From: Streptosporangium amethystogenes
Lineage (GTDB): Bacteria > Actinomycetota > Actinomycetes > Streptosporangiales > Streptosporangiaceae
Assembly: GCF_000721075.1 (NCBI RefSeq)
Contig: NZ_JOEQ01000040.1
Coordinates: 1-64,000 of the forward strand
Direction: 5' to 3'
Length of the DNA stretch: 64,000 nt
Part shown: piece by piece, positions 55,523 to 63,252 of the stretch
How positions within the stretch are numbered: position 1 is the stretch's first letter
Layout of the letters: each line of letters begins with the position of its first letter
Program-made: the position numbers and the translations under genes
Notes under the pieces: generated by a model
Databases searched by the model: none
Told to the model about the DNA's origin: nothing
The model's input: only the letters and a program-made list of their open reading frames with translations

Positions 55523-57037
55523 ATGGCACTGATCACGGCGCCTGATGGTCACTCATCAGGACCATCGCGGAGCACCCGGCCGTTGCGCCGGTTACTGATC
55601 GCCCTTGTGGTGACCGCGCTCACCACAGTGACAAGCCTCGTCGTCTCCGCTCCGCCGGCCAATGCCGACACCGGCCAGTTCCGAGGCATGAACTGGGCCG
55701 TGCTCGGAGACAACTTCAGCACCGGCCCGCTCGTCGTGCAGGGCCTGAGCCAGTCCGACAGCAACGCGACAGTTCGGGCCAAGGCCAACGCGTTCTACGA
55801 CCACGTGACCTACACCATGGGAGTCAACACCATCCGGCTGCCCATCAACACTCACACCGTGGCCAACACGACCTGGTGGAACGCCTACCGCGGCGCCATC
55901 GACGCCGCCACCGACCGTGGACTCAAGGTCATCCTGGCCTACTGGGAGGACGGCGCCGCCTCCGGCGGCAGGATCACGAACCTCACCGCATGGAACACGA
56001 TGTGGTCCACCGTGATCAACACCTACGGCTCGAACAGCAACCTCTACTTCGAGCCGATGAACGAGCCGCACGGCTACTCATCGGCGGACTGGCGCGACGT
56101 CGCAGCGAACTGGCTCAGCTATCACAGCTCGGCAGTGCCCGGCCGGGTGCTCATCAGCGGCACCGGCTTCAGTCAGGACCTGCGGGACATCTGCAACGAC
56201 AGCCGCTTCAACTCGACGCTGCTGTCCTTCCACTCCTACGCCTTCTTCTACAGCGCGATGGCCTACGACGACTTCCGAAGCCACATTCAGACGCTTCTGG
56301 GCAACTGCGCCTCCCGCGCGGTCGCGACCGAGTTCGGCGCGCCGATGTCCACTGGCCTCGACTACGGCAACCCGAACAGCACCGACAACTTCGTGCGCTA
56401 CTTCCGCGCCATGGCCCAGGTCATGCGTGACAACCGGATGGGCGGCACCTACTGGCCCGCCCTCGGCGGCAAGCCGACCGGAAGCCTCGGCTACGACCAC
56501 TACTCGATGTACGCTCTGGGTGGCAGCGGCACCAATCTCAGCGTGACCGTCCGCAACGGCTCCGGCGCCAACCGGCTCCGGTATGCCTGGGGCGACACCG
56601 TCGGCGACTCCACCCCTCCGCCGGTGTACAGGATCAACGCGCGCCACAGCGGCAAGGCCATGAACGTCCAACAAGCGAGCACCAACGACAGCACGCGCGT
56701 CGACCAGTACACCTACAGTGGCAACGCGTGGCAGCAGTGGCGGTTCGATGACGTCGGCGGCGGCTACTTGCGCATCTACAGCCGCCACAGCGGAAAGTGC
56801 CTCGACGTAGTGGGCGCCTCAACCGCCGACGGCGCAGAACTCGTCCAGTACACCTGCGGCGGCGGCACCAACCAGCAGTTCCAGATGGTCGCCAACGGCG
56901 ACTACTTCCAGCTCCGGGCACGACACAGCGGTAAATGCGTGGACGTACCGTCCGCGTCGACCGCGGACGGCGTGATCCTCAAGCAGTATCCGTGCAACAC
57001 CGGCACCAACCAGCAGTGGTCGCGCACGGCCGTCTGA
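55523..57037 (+). CDS. Secreted GH5 cellulase with C-terminal CBM13 (ricin-B) domain
   Basis: A 504-residue exported endoglucanase. A long signal peptide (about 1-48, RLLIALVVTALTTVTSLVV, cut after ANA) precedes the GH5 barrel (about 50-355): YFEPMNEPHGY holds the acid/base Glu and RAVATEFGAPM the nucleophile Glu. After a Pro linker (DSTPPPVY) a beta-trefoil CBM13 (about 375-504) shows three repeats ending WQQWRF, NQQFQM and NQQWSR, the sugar-binding QxW pattern. A GTG at 55508 is an alternative start. It replaced or follows the GH43 remnant and may use its operator region. Confidence 0.92.
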   Translation: MALITAPDGHSSGPSRSTRPLRRLLIALVVTALTTVTSLVVSAPPANADTGQFRGMNWAVLGDNFSTGPLVVQGLSQSDSNATVRAKANAFYDHVTYTMGVNTIRLPINTHTVANTTWWNAYRGAIDAATDRGLKVILAYWEDGAASGGRITNLTAWNTMWSTVINTYGSNSNLYFEPMNEPHGYSSADWRDVAANWLSYHSSAVPGRVLISGTGFSQDLRDICNDSRFNSTLLSFHSYAFFYSAMAYDDFRSHIQTLLGNCASRAVATEFGAPMSTGLDYGNPNSTDNFVRYFRAMAQVMRDNRMGGTYWPALGGKPTGSLGYDHYSMYALGGSGTNLSVTVRNGSGANRLRYAWGDTVGDSTPPPVYRINARHSGKAMNVQQASTNDSTRVDQYTYSGNAWQQWRFDDVGGGYLRIYSRHSGKCLDVVGASTADGAELVQYTCGGGTNQQFQMVANGDYFQLRARHSGKCVDVPSASTADGVILKQYPCNTGTNQQWSRTAV

Positions 57038-57056
57038 CGGTCGTCTCGACATGACC

Positions 57057-57093
57057 GCGGATCCGCGGTACAGGCCTGCGGATCCGCGGTACA
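57057..57093. repeat. Tandem palindromic 16-mer downstream of the cellulase
   Basis: GCGGATCCGCGGTACA occurs twice (57057-57072 and 57078-57093) with a 5-bp spacer. Each copy contains the palindrome CCGCGGATCCGCGG or most of it. It could act as a terminator for the cellulase gene or a protein-binding site. Confidence 0.5.
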
Positions 57094-57147
57094 AGCTCGC
57101 ACGCCCCGGTGTGTCGACGTCGCTCGAATCACCGTTCGCGTCGTTAA

Positions 57148-57712
57148 CAAGGTCGAGGCGTTCTCGGCTGATGAGACGGTCGCAGCCCTGCCCGGTGACG
57201 ATGCGCCCGGCGGGTCCGTACGCCTCCACGCCGTGTACCCCTTCGTTTCCGGCCACACGAGGGTCTGCGCCATCCGCACGCCACCACCCGGGCGACACGG
57301 GTTACCGGCCCTCGTCATTCCGCAGGATCGATCCGGCGACCCGCTCGACGGTGGAGGGCAGCCGTGCCGGTGGCAGGGTCAGGTCGATCGCATGCTGCGT
57401 GATCCCGATCGCCGCGCCGTGCACCAGGTGCCGGTACGGCTCGGCGCTCCCCTCGGCGTACACCAGGTGGCCGCGGTCGAGGCCGAGCGCCGTGCAGTAC
57501 GCCAGCATCTGGTAGAGGTCGGCGCTGTTGGCGGAGATCTTGTACTTACTGTCCACCACCGCGGCGGGAACCTCCTTCCCCCCGGAATCGAGGACATAGC
57601 GCACCAGGTCGGGCTTGAGCAGCACCCGCCGCCCATGGTCCAGGTGGTGGCGGCGGTCCTGCAGTTCACTGCGGCCGCCGTGCGGGCGGAACGCCTCGGC
57701 CAAGGCCGAGGT
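57148..57712 (-). repeat. mcrC 3'-segment repeat, copy 1
   Basis: About 565 bp that recur in the same orientation at 63253-63829 with roughly 90% identity by eye and one 12-bp indel. The repeat covers the last about 137 codons of an mcrC-like gene and about 155 bp beyond its stop, and ends inside the coding region at the same codon in both copies (the Ala-Glu-Ala-Phe segment). Confidence 0.85.
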
Positions 57713-57778
57713 CACAAAGTCCTCGAACACCCGCCACATCTCCACCAGCAGGCCGTTCACCCGGACGGCCGTCCCGTC
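57302..57778 (-). pseudogene. McrC-like restriction nuclease, C-terminal part fused to IS5 transposase start
   Basis: About 158 codons of the McrC C-terminal nuclease region: MWRVFEDFVTSALAEAFRPH, LKPDLVRYVLDSGGKEV, AAVVDSKYKISANSADLYQM and GHLVYAEGSAEPYRHLVHG. The PD-(D/E)xK core is PDLV...VVDSKYK. McrC is the nuclease subunit of McrBC modified-DNA restriction. The N-terminal part is missing; instead the frame continues, without a stop, from an IS5 transposase start (ATG 58051) to give a 249-residue chimera. Loss of the McrB-binding N-terminus makes activity unlikely. Confidence 0.75.
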
Positions 57779-58125
57779 GTCCACCTCGCTCCGCTTCGCG
57801 GCTTCGGCGATCAGGCCCTCCAGCAGGGCCTCGAAGATGCCGGCGTCTCTCCACTGCCGAAAGCGGTTGTGGACGGTCGACCAGGCGCCGAACCCCTCAG
57901 GTGTCTCCCGCCACTGCGCGCCTGTCCTGAACCGCCAGATCACGCCCTCGAACTGCTGCCGCAGCCGCTCGGGGTACGGGCCGTAGCTGCCGATCGGCAG
58001 GTACGGCCTGATGAACTCCCACTCCACGTCCGTCAGTTGCTCTCGCGCCATGCACGAGGATCTACCGGAGCAGTCCCTGCCGCGAGAGCGAATCCCGCAG
58101 ATTGATCACAACCCGATACGCGCCC
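57779..58125 (-). pseudogene. IS5-family element, left half (inverted)
   Basis: Reading leftwards: terminal repeat (58125-58102), then from ATG 58051 an IS5/IS427-type transposase start: REQLTDVEWEFIRPYLPIGS, IWRFRTGAQWRETPEGFG, WSTVHNRFRQWRDAGIFEAL, ending AEAAKRSEVD at 57779. The continuation is found on the opposite strand from 60093. The two halves share an identical 33-bp stretch in inverted orientation (57779-57811 and 60093-60125). Confidence 0.85.
58102..58125 (-). repeat. IS5-family terminal repeat, left end
   Basis: A 24-bp sequence ending CCCGATACGCGCCC, identical to 60856-60879 in direct orientation, whereas the ends of an intact IS should be inverted. It is followed by TA (58126-58127), the dinucleotide that also follows the other end, in line with a TA target. 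Confidence 0.85.
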
Positions 58126-58144
58126 TAGCCGCCTCGATCCGGGC

Positions 58145-58762
58145 TTAGGCCGGCCGGGCGGCGGGCCGGAGGCCGTCCATCAGGAGGTTCAGCAGGCGAT
58201 TGGCCTTGGCTTCATGCTCGGGCTGGGGGGCCACGGTGAAGATGCCGATGAGGGAGGCGGCGATGTCTTCGGCGGTGACGTCGGGGCGGAGGTCACCCGC
58301 CGCGCAGCCGGCGTCGAGAATCGTGGTGATGGCCGTCAGTAGCTCGGTCCGGGTCTGTGCATGGGCGATCTCGCCCGACTCGATCATTGCAAGCAGCGTG
58401 TCGAGCATGCCGTTCTTGGTCGCGATCCACTCCCCGAACAAGTCCATCCAGTGCCGCATCGCCGCAGCTGGGGGCAGCTGGCCGAGCAGCTCGCGGGCGC
58501 CGGCCGTCAGCCGCACGACCTGGTCCTGGTAGACCGCATCGACCAGCGACTCGCGGGTCGGGAAGTGCCGGTAGAGCGTGGCGATGCCGACCCCGGCCTC
58601 GCGGGCGATTGCACGCATCGACGGCTCGGCGTCAGCCGACCCGAATACGCGGGTCGCCACCGCGAGCAACTGGTCGCGGTTACGGGTTGCGTCCGCCCGT
58701 GACGCGCGCATCTCCGCATCAGCAAAAACGGATCGCGCTCCGGTTGTGTTACGGTCATCCAT
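58145..58762 (-). CDS. TetR-family transcriptional regulator
   Basis: A 205-residue regulator. The HTH (about 25-70) reads RDQLLAVATRVFGSA, then MRAIAREAGVGIATLYRHFP and TRESLVDAVY. The C-terminal domain has LADEDIAASLI-type helices of the common AcrR-like subgroup (VTAEDIAASLIGIFTVA). It is divergent from the oxidoreductase gene with a 58-bp gap containing a clear inverted repeat directly upstream of its ATG. It probably represses the oxidoreductase gene and itself. Confidence 0.92.
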   Translation of the reverse strand: MDDRNTTGARSVFADAEMRASRADATRNRDQLLAVATRVFGSADAEPSMRAIAREAGVGIATLYRHFPTRESLVDAVYQDQVVRLTAGARELLGQLPPAAAMRHWMDLFGEWIATKNGMLDTLLAMIESGEIAHAQTRTELLTAITTILDAGCAAGDLRPDVTAEDIAASLIGIFTVAPQPEHEAKANRLLNLLMDGLRPAARPA

Positions 58763-58764
58763 GT

Positions 58765-58784
58765 AAACGGAGCATAGTCCGTTT
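58765..58784. promoter_or_regulatory. TetR operator-like inverted repeat
   Basis: AAACGGA (58765-58771), six bases, TCCGTTT (58778-58784): a perfect 7-bp inverted repeat in the short gap between the divergent TetR and oxidoreductase genes, 2 bp from the TetR ATG. Confidence 0.75.
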
Positions 58785-58820
58785 CAATGCGTTCCCTCAG
58801 TTCCAAGGAGACAGGCGTAC

Positions 58821-59777
58821 ATGCAGGAACAGAGCGATCAACCGCCGATGGGCAGGAGCAGGGCGGTCCGGCTCGATTCATTCGGCGGCCCCGAAGCCCT
58901 GGACATCCGTGAGATCCCCGCTCCGCAGGCCGGCCCGGGACAGGTCCGTGTGCGGGTCACCGCTGCCGGTCTCAACCCGATGGACTGGATCATGACCGCC
59001 GACGCGGACACCGCCGCCCGGTTCGGCTTGAGCCTCCCGGCCGGGTTCGGGACCGACTACGCGGGGGTGGTCGACCAGGTCGGTGACAAGGTGTCCGGTT
59101 TCGCACCTGGCGACCGGGTGTTCGGGAGCGCCCTGTCCCGGGCGGTCGCCGACTTCGTGGTGATCGACCCGGCCGGGGCGATCGCGGCGAACGAGGCCCA
59201 TCACACCCCCGACGGCGTCGACGACCGCACCGCCGCCACCCTCGCGATCGCCGCCCGCACGGCATCTGCCGCCCTCGCCGTAGTCGCCCCCGGCCCGAAC
59301 GACACCGTGCTGATCGGCGGCGCGGCGGGCGGGGTCGGGGTCTTCGCTGTCCAGCTGGCCCGGATCGCAGGAGCGCGCGTGATCGGGACAGGATCGGCGA
59401 CATCGTCCGATTACCTGCGCGATCTCGGAGCTGAGCCGGTCGCTTACGGCGACGGCCTGGCCGACCGGGTCCGAGCCCTCGCTCCCGGCGGTGTCACCGC
59501 CGCCATCGACCTGCACGGGACGGAGACAGTGCACGCCGCAAGGGAACTCGGCGTCCCGGACGGCCGCATCTGCACCATCGCCGCCCAAGTCGACGGCGTG
59601 TCGACGGCCAACGGCGCGAACGCGGCTCCCGGTGCCCTGGAAGAGGTCGCCCGCCTGGTCGCGGCGGGCCAACTCCGGGTGCCTATCGTGGCGAGCTTCC
59701 CGGTCGAGCAGATCCGCCGCGCGGTCCAGCTCCAGGCCGGCCGGCACGTACACGGCAAGATCGTCATCGACCTCTAG
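58821..59777 (+). CDS. NADP-dependent quinone-oxidoreductase-type alcohol dehydrogenase (MDR, zinc-free)
   Basis: A 318-residue medium-chain dehydrogenase/reductase. GroES-like part: VRLDSFGGPEALDIREIPAP, VTAAGLNPMDWIM, and GFGTDYAGVVDQVGDKVSGF. The nucleotide fold has LIGGAAGGVGVFAVQLARIA and a C-terminal AGRHVHGKIVIDL. No zinc-ligand Cys set is present, as in quinone oxidoreductases. Such genes next to a TetR repressor typically answer electrophiles or quinones. The stop at 59777 abuts an IS630 remnant, but the end looks complete. Confidence 0.92.
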   Translation: MQEQSDQPPMGRSRAVRLDSFGGPEALDIREIPAPQAGPGQVRVRVTAAGLNPMDWIMTADADTAARFGLSLPAGFGTDYAGVVDQVGDKVSGFAPGDRVFGSALSRAVADFVVIDPAGAIAANEAHHTPDGVDDRTAATLAIAARTASAALAVVAPGPNDTVLIGGAAGGVGVFAVQLARIAGARVIGTGSATSSDYLRDLGAEPVAYGDGLADRVRALAPGGVTAAIDLHGTETVHAARELGVPDGRICTIAAQVDGVSTANGANAAPGALEEVARLVAAGQLRVPIVASFPVEQIRRAVQLQAGRHVHGKIVIDL

Positions 59778-60078
59778 ATCAAGACCGTCGTGACGATGAA
59801 CGCGATGTCGTCGTCACTGATCAGGCGGGGATGGGCCGCCCACTGAGGGTCCAGGGCGGCCAAGCCCTTCTCGTTGAAGACGTGGACCACATCACACAAG
59901 GTGTCCTCGTCCGCGGCAAGCAGCCGGGCGATCGCCGACACCAGCGTCCCTGACAAGGAAGCCGGGGTGATCATCGCCCTGCGGACCGGACCGGGTTGGC
60001 GCGTCCGCTTCTGACCAGCTGCGTTAGTCGTAGGCCTTCGTGGTCGGTCAACCGGCGTACTTTGACGGGCACGGCCAT
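59778..60078 (-). pseudogene. IS630-family transposase, N-terminal fragment with frameshift
   Basis: From ATG 60078 leftwards: MAVPVKVRRLTDHEGLRLTQ and LVRSGRANPVR, then after a frameshift near 59990 RAMITPASLSGTLVSAIARL, AADEDTLCDVVHVFNEKGLA and HPRLISDDDIAFIVTTV. This is the HTH region of an IS630/Tc1-type transposase. The DDE catalytic domain is missing; the fragment ends directly at the oxidoreductase stop codon. Confidence 0.8.
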
Positions 60079-60092
60079 CCGATCCCCACCTC

Positions 60093-60879
60093 ATCGCCGA
60101 AGCCGCGAAGCGGAGCGAGGTGGACTTGTCCTTGGTCAGTGTGGACTCCACCACTGCCCGGGCTCACCACGACGCCGCCGGGATGCACTTGGACCCCGAC
60201 GTCATCACCGCTCTGGAGAAAGCCGCATCCCAACAGGATCAGGTCCGGCAAAAGGGGGCAGCCCTGAAGACCCCGACATGCCAGACGCCGCAGACGACCC
60301 AGAGCGGGAAGAACGGCGACGCATCCGACGCCGCCGCAAGCTCCGGCTGAAAGCCGCCCGGCTCGGACGCTCAAGGGGCGGGCAGACCAGCAAGGTCCAC
60401 CTCGCCGCCGACCGCAGGTGCCGCCCGCTGGCGTTCGTCCTGACTGCGGGACAGGCCGCCGACAGCCCGCAGTTCATCCCGGTGCTGGAGAAGATACGGG
60501 TCCGCGGGCCGGTCGGCCGTCCCCGCACCCGACCCGATGCGGTCGGGTGCGGGGACAAGGCCTACTCCTCCCACGGCAACCGCACCTACCTGCGGAAACG
60601 CCACATCAAGGCGGTCATCCCGGAGAAGAGGGGCCAGGCTGCCAACCGGAAGAACAAGGGCAGCAAGGGAGGTCGGCCCGTCAGTCACGACGCCGACCTC
60701 TACAAGGAGCGCAACACCGTCGAACGGCTGATCAACAAGCTCAAGGCCTGGCGAGGCATCGCCACCCGCTACGACAAGACCCCCGCGAGCTACCTCGCCG
60801 GCCTCCACCTTCGCGCCGCGATGATCTGGATCAAAGACCTCACCCGGACCACCCCTTGATCACAACCCGATACGCGCCC
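60093..60879 (+). pseudogene. IS5-family element, right half
   Basis: It continues the IS5 transposase broken at 57779: AEAAKRSEVDLSLVSVDSTT, then ARAHHDAAGMHLDPDV in one frame. From about 60254 the frame changes by -1 at an AAAAGGGGG run (60250-60258), a likely programmed slippery site of two-frame IS427-group elements. The second frame carries RSRGGQTSKVHLAADRRCRP, DAVGCGDKAYSSHGNRTYLR and YKERNTVERLINKLKAWRGI to a stop at 60859. The catalytic DDE residues fit SVDSTT, GDKAY and NTVER, so all lie in this half. The right terminal repeat ends at 60879. Confidence 0.85.
60856..60879 (+). repeat. IS5-family terminal repeat, right end
   Basis: Twenty-four bases identical to 58102-58125, followed by TA (60880-60881). 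That TA is also the first two bases of the 98-bp palindromic element, so the IS end abuts it exactly. Confidence 0.85.
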
Positions 60880-60977
60880 TAGTGCTGTGACCACATACGT
60901 TCACCGGGTTGGGTGATCACGCGGTGACCTGGTCACCGCGAGCGGCAACCCGGTGAACCTTCCCGGTCACAGCACTA
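60880..60977. repeat. 98-bp nested palindrome (possible MITE or structured RNA)
   Basis: Three perfect stems, one inside the other: outer TAGTGCTGTGACC (60880-60892) with GGTCACAGCACTA (60965-60977); middle GTTCACCGGGTTG (60899-60911) with CAACCCGGTGAAC (60946-60958); inner CGCGGTGACC (60920-60929) with GGTCACCGCG (60931-60940) around a single T. Six-base unpaired segments separate outer and middle stems on both sides. Ends are TA...TA. It lies between the IS5 right end and a hypothetical gene whose -10 is 14 bp away. Confidence 0.9.
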
Positions 60978-61003
60978 CCTTAGGATTTTCTATACTTGCC
61001 GAT

Positions 61004-61558
61004 ATGGACAAAGAAGAGCCGGTTGCCGTGGATATCAGACAAATGACGGTGAAGGTGCGGTATGGGCAGATCTACCTTGCGGACGAACAACTCGATGGGG
61101 ACGTATCGGGCGATTCCGAAGACTCGCCAACCGCTTCAGCCGGTGTTATCAGAGTGACGCCGGGCCTTGCCACCCTGAGTATCGGTGTCGACTGGGGGGA
61201 AGTGCCTATCACGGTGGCTGTAGCCGGTCGGGATCCGAGGGCTGAACTCGAAGGCTATGAAGACGTCGTGGAGATCACTTTCGAGTCCCCGTCGGGCCGG
61301 ATCGTCCTGCTGGAGTGGGACTGGGATGAGCCTAAGACCTACGGTCTCCCCCCACTGCCGGCTGGTCCTGGACCGTACCGCATGCGGTTCCACATCACAG
61401 GACTGGACGATCATGCGGGAGCGCTGGACCACTATCTTCAGATCTGGCCTGAGCCCTCTCGTGAACCTGCCGTGCTCAAGACTACGAGTAGAAATTTCCG
61501 ATATTTTCTGAACCCTGAGGCTTTTAACCCTGATGACTATGCTTCGGGTGGCGTTTGA
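61004..61558 (+). CDS. Hypothetical protein, probably leaderless
   Basis: A 184-residue acidic protein that I do not recognise. It starts MDKEEPVAVDIRQMTVKVRY and contains mostly beta-strand-like segments (TLSIGVDWGEVPITVAVAGR, VVEITFESPSGRIVLLEWDW, GPYRMRFHITGLDDHAGALD), with a C-terminal LKTTSRNFRYFLNPEAF. There is no signal or membrane segment. GC content and codon bias are lower than elsewhere in the window, suggesting transfer. A good -10 box, TATACT (60991-60996), lies 7 nt before the ATG with no ribosome site, as for a leaderless transcript. It could be an immunity or phage-type small protein; no evidence decides. Confidence 0.75.
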   Translation: MDKEEPVAVDIRQMTVKVRYGQIYLADEQLDGDVSGDSEDSPTASAGVIRVTPGLATLSIGVDWGEVPITVAVAGRDPRAELEGYEDVVEITFESPSGRIVLLEWDWDEPKTYGLPPLPAGPGPYRMRFHITGLDDHAGALDHYLQIWPEPSREPAVLKTTSRNFRYFLNPEAFNPDDYASGGV

Positions 61559-62061
61559 GTAACCCGGCGATTGGATGTTTAACGTCTGCTGGATACGTAT
61601 CTTATCATGGCATGATTACCAGTCAGATATTGACTGGTGGCGCGAAAAAGTGTGGCATTTCAAGGTGCCGACCCTAGCAAGGTCACAGCACGGCTTGCTG
61701 AGAATCCTCCAGCTCTTCGGCCGCGTAGTTGCGCGTTCGTTTGGACCCCAGTACGCGGCCCGGACGCGGCCCACGCGATCTCACGCAAGGCATCCCGAGA
61801 CTCCGGGTGGCCCAGATCATACATCTTGATCGGCGACCTAATATTCCTATACGTATCGCAAGACAAATAATAAGGGGAGGGACTCGTGGGCGCCCCTCCC
61901 CTTATTATGTCCATCGTGAAGCGGCTAATCCACGATCGCTACCCATAAGGGGTTGTACAATCCAACGCGGTAATGCGCGCAAAAAGCTTGCAGCGTTCTA
62001 CCTTGGGCTTGGTTCTGTTTGGCGTTCACTGCACGTAGGGAGTAGTGGCCGTCCGCAGAGG
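61559..62061. other. Gap with gene debris, no gene seen
   Basis: About 500 bases of lower GC. No frame shows family motifs or codon bias. It contains one strong hairpin (61867-61908, listed separately). Confidence 0.4.
61867..61908. terminator. Strong bidirectional hairpin terminator
   Basis: A perfect 15-bp stem, ATAATAAGGGGAGGG (61867-61881) and CCCTCCCCTTATTAT (61894-61908), with a 12-nt loop. The GC core flanked by A/T tracts on both sides is the classic factor-independent form in either direction, unusual in this GC-rich window. Confidence 0.75.
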
Positions 62062-62212
62062 CTGCCCCTTGCATCGTGGAAGCAGCGGTGACGACCAGAT
62101 CGATGCCCTTGCCGTACGCGGAGGGGTAGGTGGCGGTGCTGCCGTTGAGCGTGGGCTTGGGTAACGTGCGCGGAGCGTCGATCTGGGCGGCGATGTCACC
62201 GTTCTTGCTTTT
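62062..62212 (-). pseudogene. Fragment resembling RHS/DNRLRE-type secreted polymorphic proteins
   Basis: In one minus-strand frame: SKNGDIAAQIDAPRTLPKPT, LNGSTATYPSAYGKGIDLVV and TAASTMQGAA. The LPKPTLNGSTATYP...GIDLVVTA pattern recurs in the N-terminal region of long RHS/DNRLRE wall-associated or toxin proteins. No start and no continuation are present on either side. A fragment only. Confidence 0.4.
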
Positions 62213-62295
62213 GATCGCTGGAGCGGCAGCCCGTACCGGCTGCGGAGCTGGTCGGCCTCCCTGATCCGGCCCCGGACGACCGGCAACGCCTCCTT

Positions 62296-62520
62296 CCCTC
62301 CGGTACGGCTCTCGCCAGCCGCTTGGCCGTCTCGAACCCCGCCCTGTGCCGTTCCCAATACCGGTAACCGTCGTGGGCTACCGCACTGAAAGACGAGACA
62401 TCGAGATGGCGCTTGAGCGCGATGCGACCGAGCGTCGTCAGGCACCAGCGGCCGTGCGCCTTCGTGACCCAGCCGGATTTGACCAGTTCGCCGCTCTTCC
62501 ACTGGAGGACGAGGTCCCCG
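62296..62520 (-). pseudogene. McrB-like restriction protein, N-terminal fragment
   Basis: A minus-strand frame reads LVLQWKSGELVKSGWVTKAH, GRWCLTTLGRIALKRHLDVS and YRYWERHRAGFETAKRLARA. This resembles the winged-helix-like segment (KAGWxxKxxGRWxLTxxGRxA) found near the N-terminus of McrB-type AAA restriction proteins, as I remember them. It lies on the same strand as the mcrC fragments. It ends at the 5' edge of the DUF6879-type gene on the other strand. Confidence 0.4.
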
Positions 62521-63110
62521 GTGCCCCGGCGGAGCAGCTCAGCGCCGATCAGTATCTTTCGGACTTCTGGCCGTACTTCCAGAAGCTCGAAGGGGCGTTC
62601 TGGAAGCTCGAATGCCGCCAGTCGTTCAGCGAGCCGAAGAACCCGAGCTGGCGGGCGCTCGCGCGGGGAGACTGGGCCGAGGCACTGCGCATCATCGACG
62701 AGACCGCCGACGAGATCCAGGCCCCAGTGCTGCAGGCCCCCGGCTTCCCGATGCACCGGGTCCGTATCGTGCGGCGCCCCTACACGCCCTACCTGCGCTG
62801 GGAGCTGTACTTCATCCGGCTCAGAGCACAGGCCGGAGAACGCATCCGAGTCCTGGACGCCACCGCACTGGGCAACCGCCTCCTGCCCGAGCTGGTCATC
62901 CTGGGCTCCGCGGTCATGTACGAGGTCCGCTACGACGACACCGGCACCCTCAGCGGCGCCCGCAAGATCCGGGACCCCGGATTGATCACCTCCTGCCGTC
63001 ACGAGGTCGAAGACCTCTACTCCCACGCCGAGGACCTGCTGACCTTCCTGGACAACGACCAGGCCGCACTTCCTCCCCCGTCACCGACCGCCGACCGAGA
63101 GCTCCGGTAG
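62406..63110 (+). CDS. DUF6879-family protein, probably 5'-truncated
   Basis: The family core starts at about 62523: SADQYLSDFWPYFQKLEGAF, WKLECRQSFSEPKNPSWRAL, MHRVRIVRRPYTPYLRWELY and AGERIRVLDA, then VMYEVRYDDTGTLSGARKI. DUF6879 proteins are abundant in actinomycetes beside XRE/DUF5753 regulator genes; their function is unknown. No regulator gene is adjacent. The only in-frame ATGs (62346, 62406) lie inside the opposite-strand McrB-like fragment, so the natural start was probably lost in a rearrangement; expression is doubtful. Confidence 0.55.
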   Translation: MALERDATERRQAPAAVRLRDPAGFDQFAALPLEDEVPGAPAEQLSADQYLSDFWPYFQKLEGAFWKLECRQSFSEPKNPSWRALARGDWAEALRIIDETADEIQAPVLQAPGFPMHRVRIVRRPYTPYLRWELYFIRLRAQAGERIRVLDATALGNRLLPELVILGSAVMYEVRYDDTGTLSGARKIRDPGLITSCRHEVEDLYSHAEDLLTFLDNDQAALPPPSPTADRELR

Positions 63111-63252
63111 TGCGGAGCAGCGGACCAGGAACGCTCCGGCATACCGCGAGGGACTACTTCTGCTGGGCCTGGGACTGCTGGTCGCGCTCGCCCCTGTGCT
63201 GAGACGCCTGCTGAGACGTCCGCACCCGGGTCACGAACCGGCCCTTTGACCG

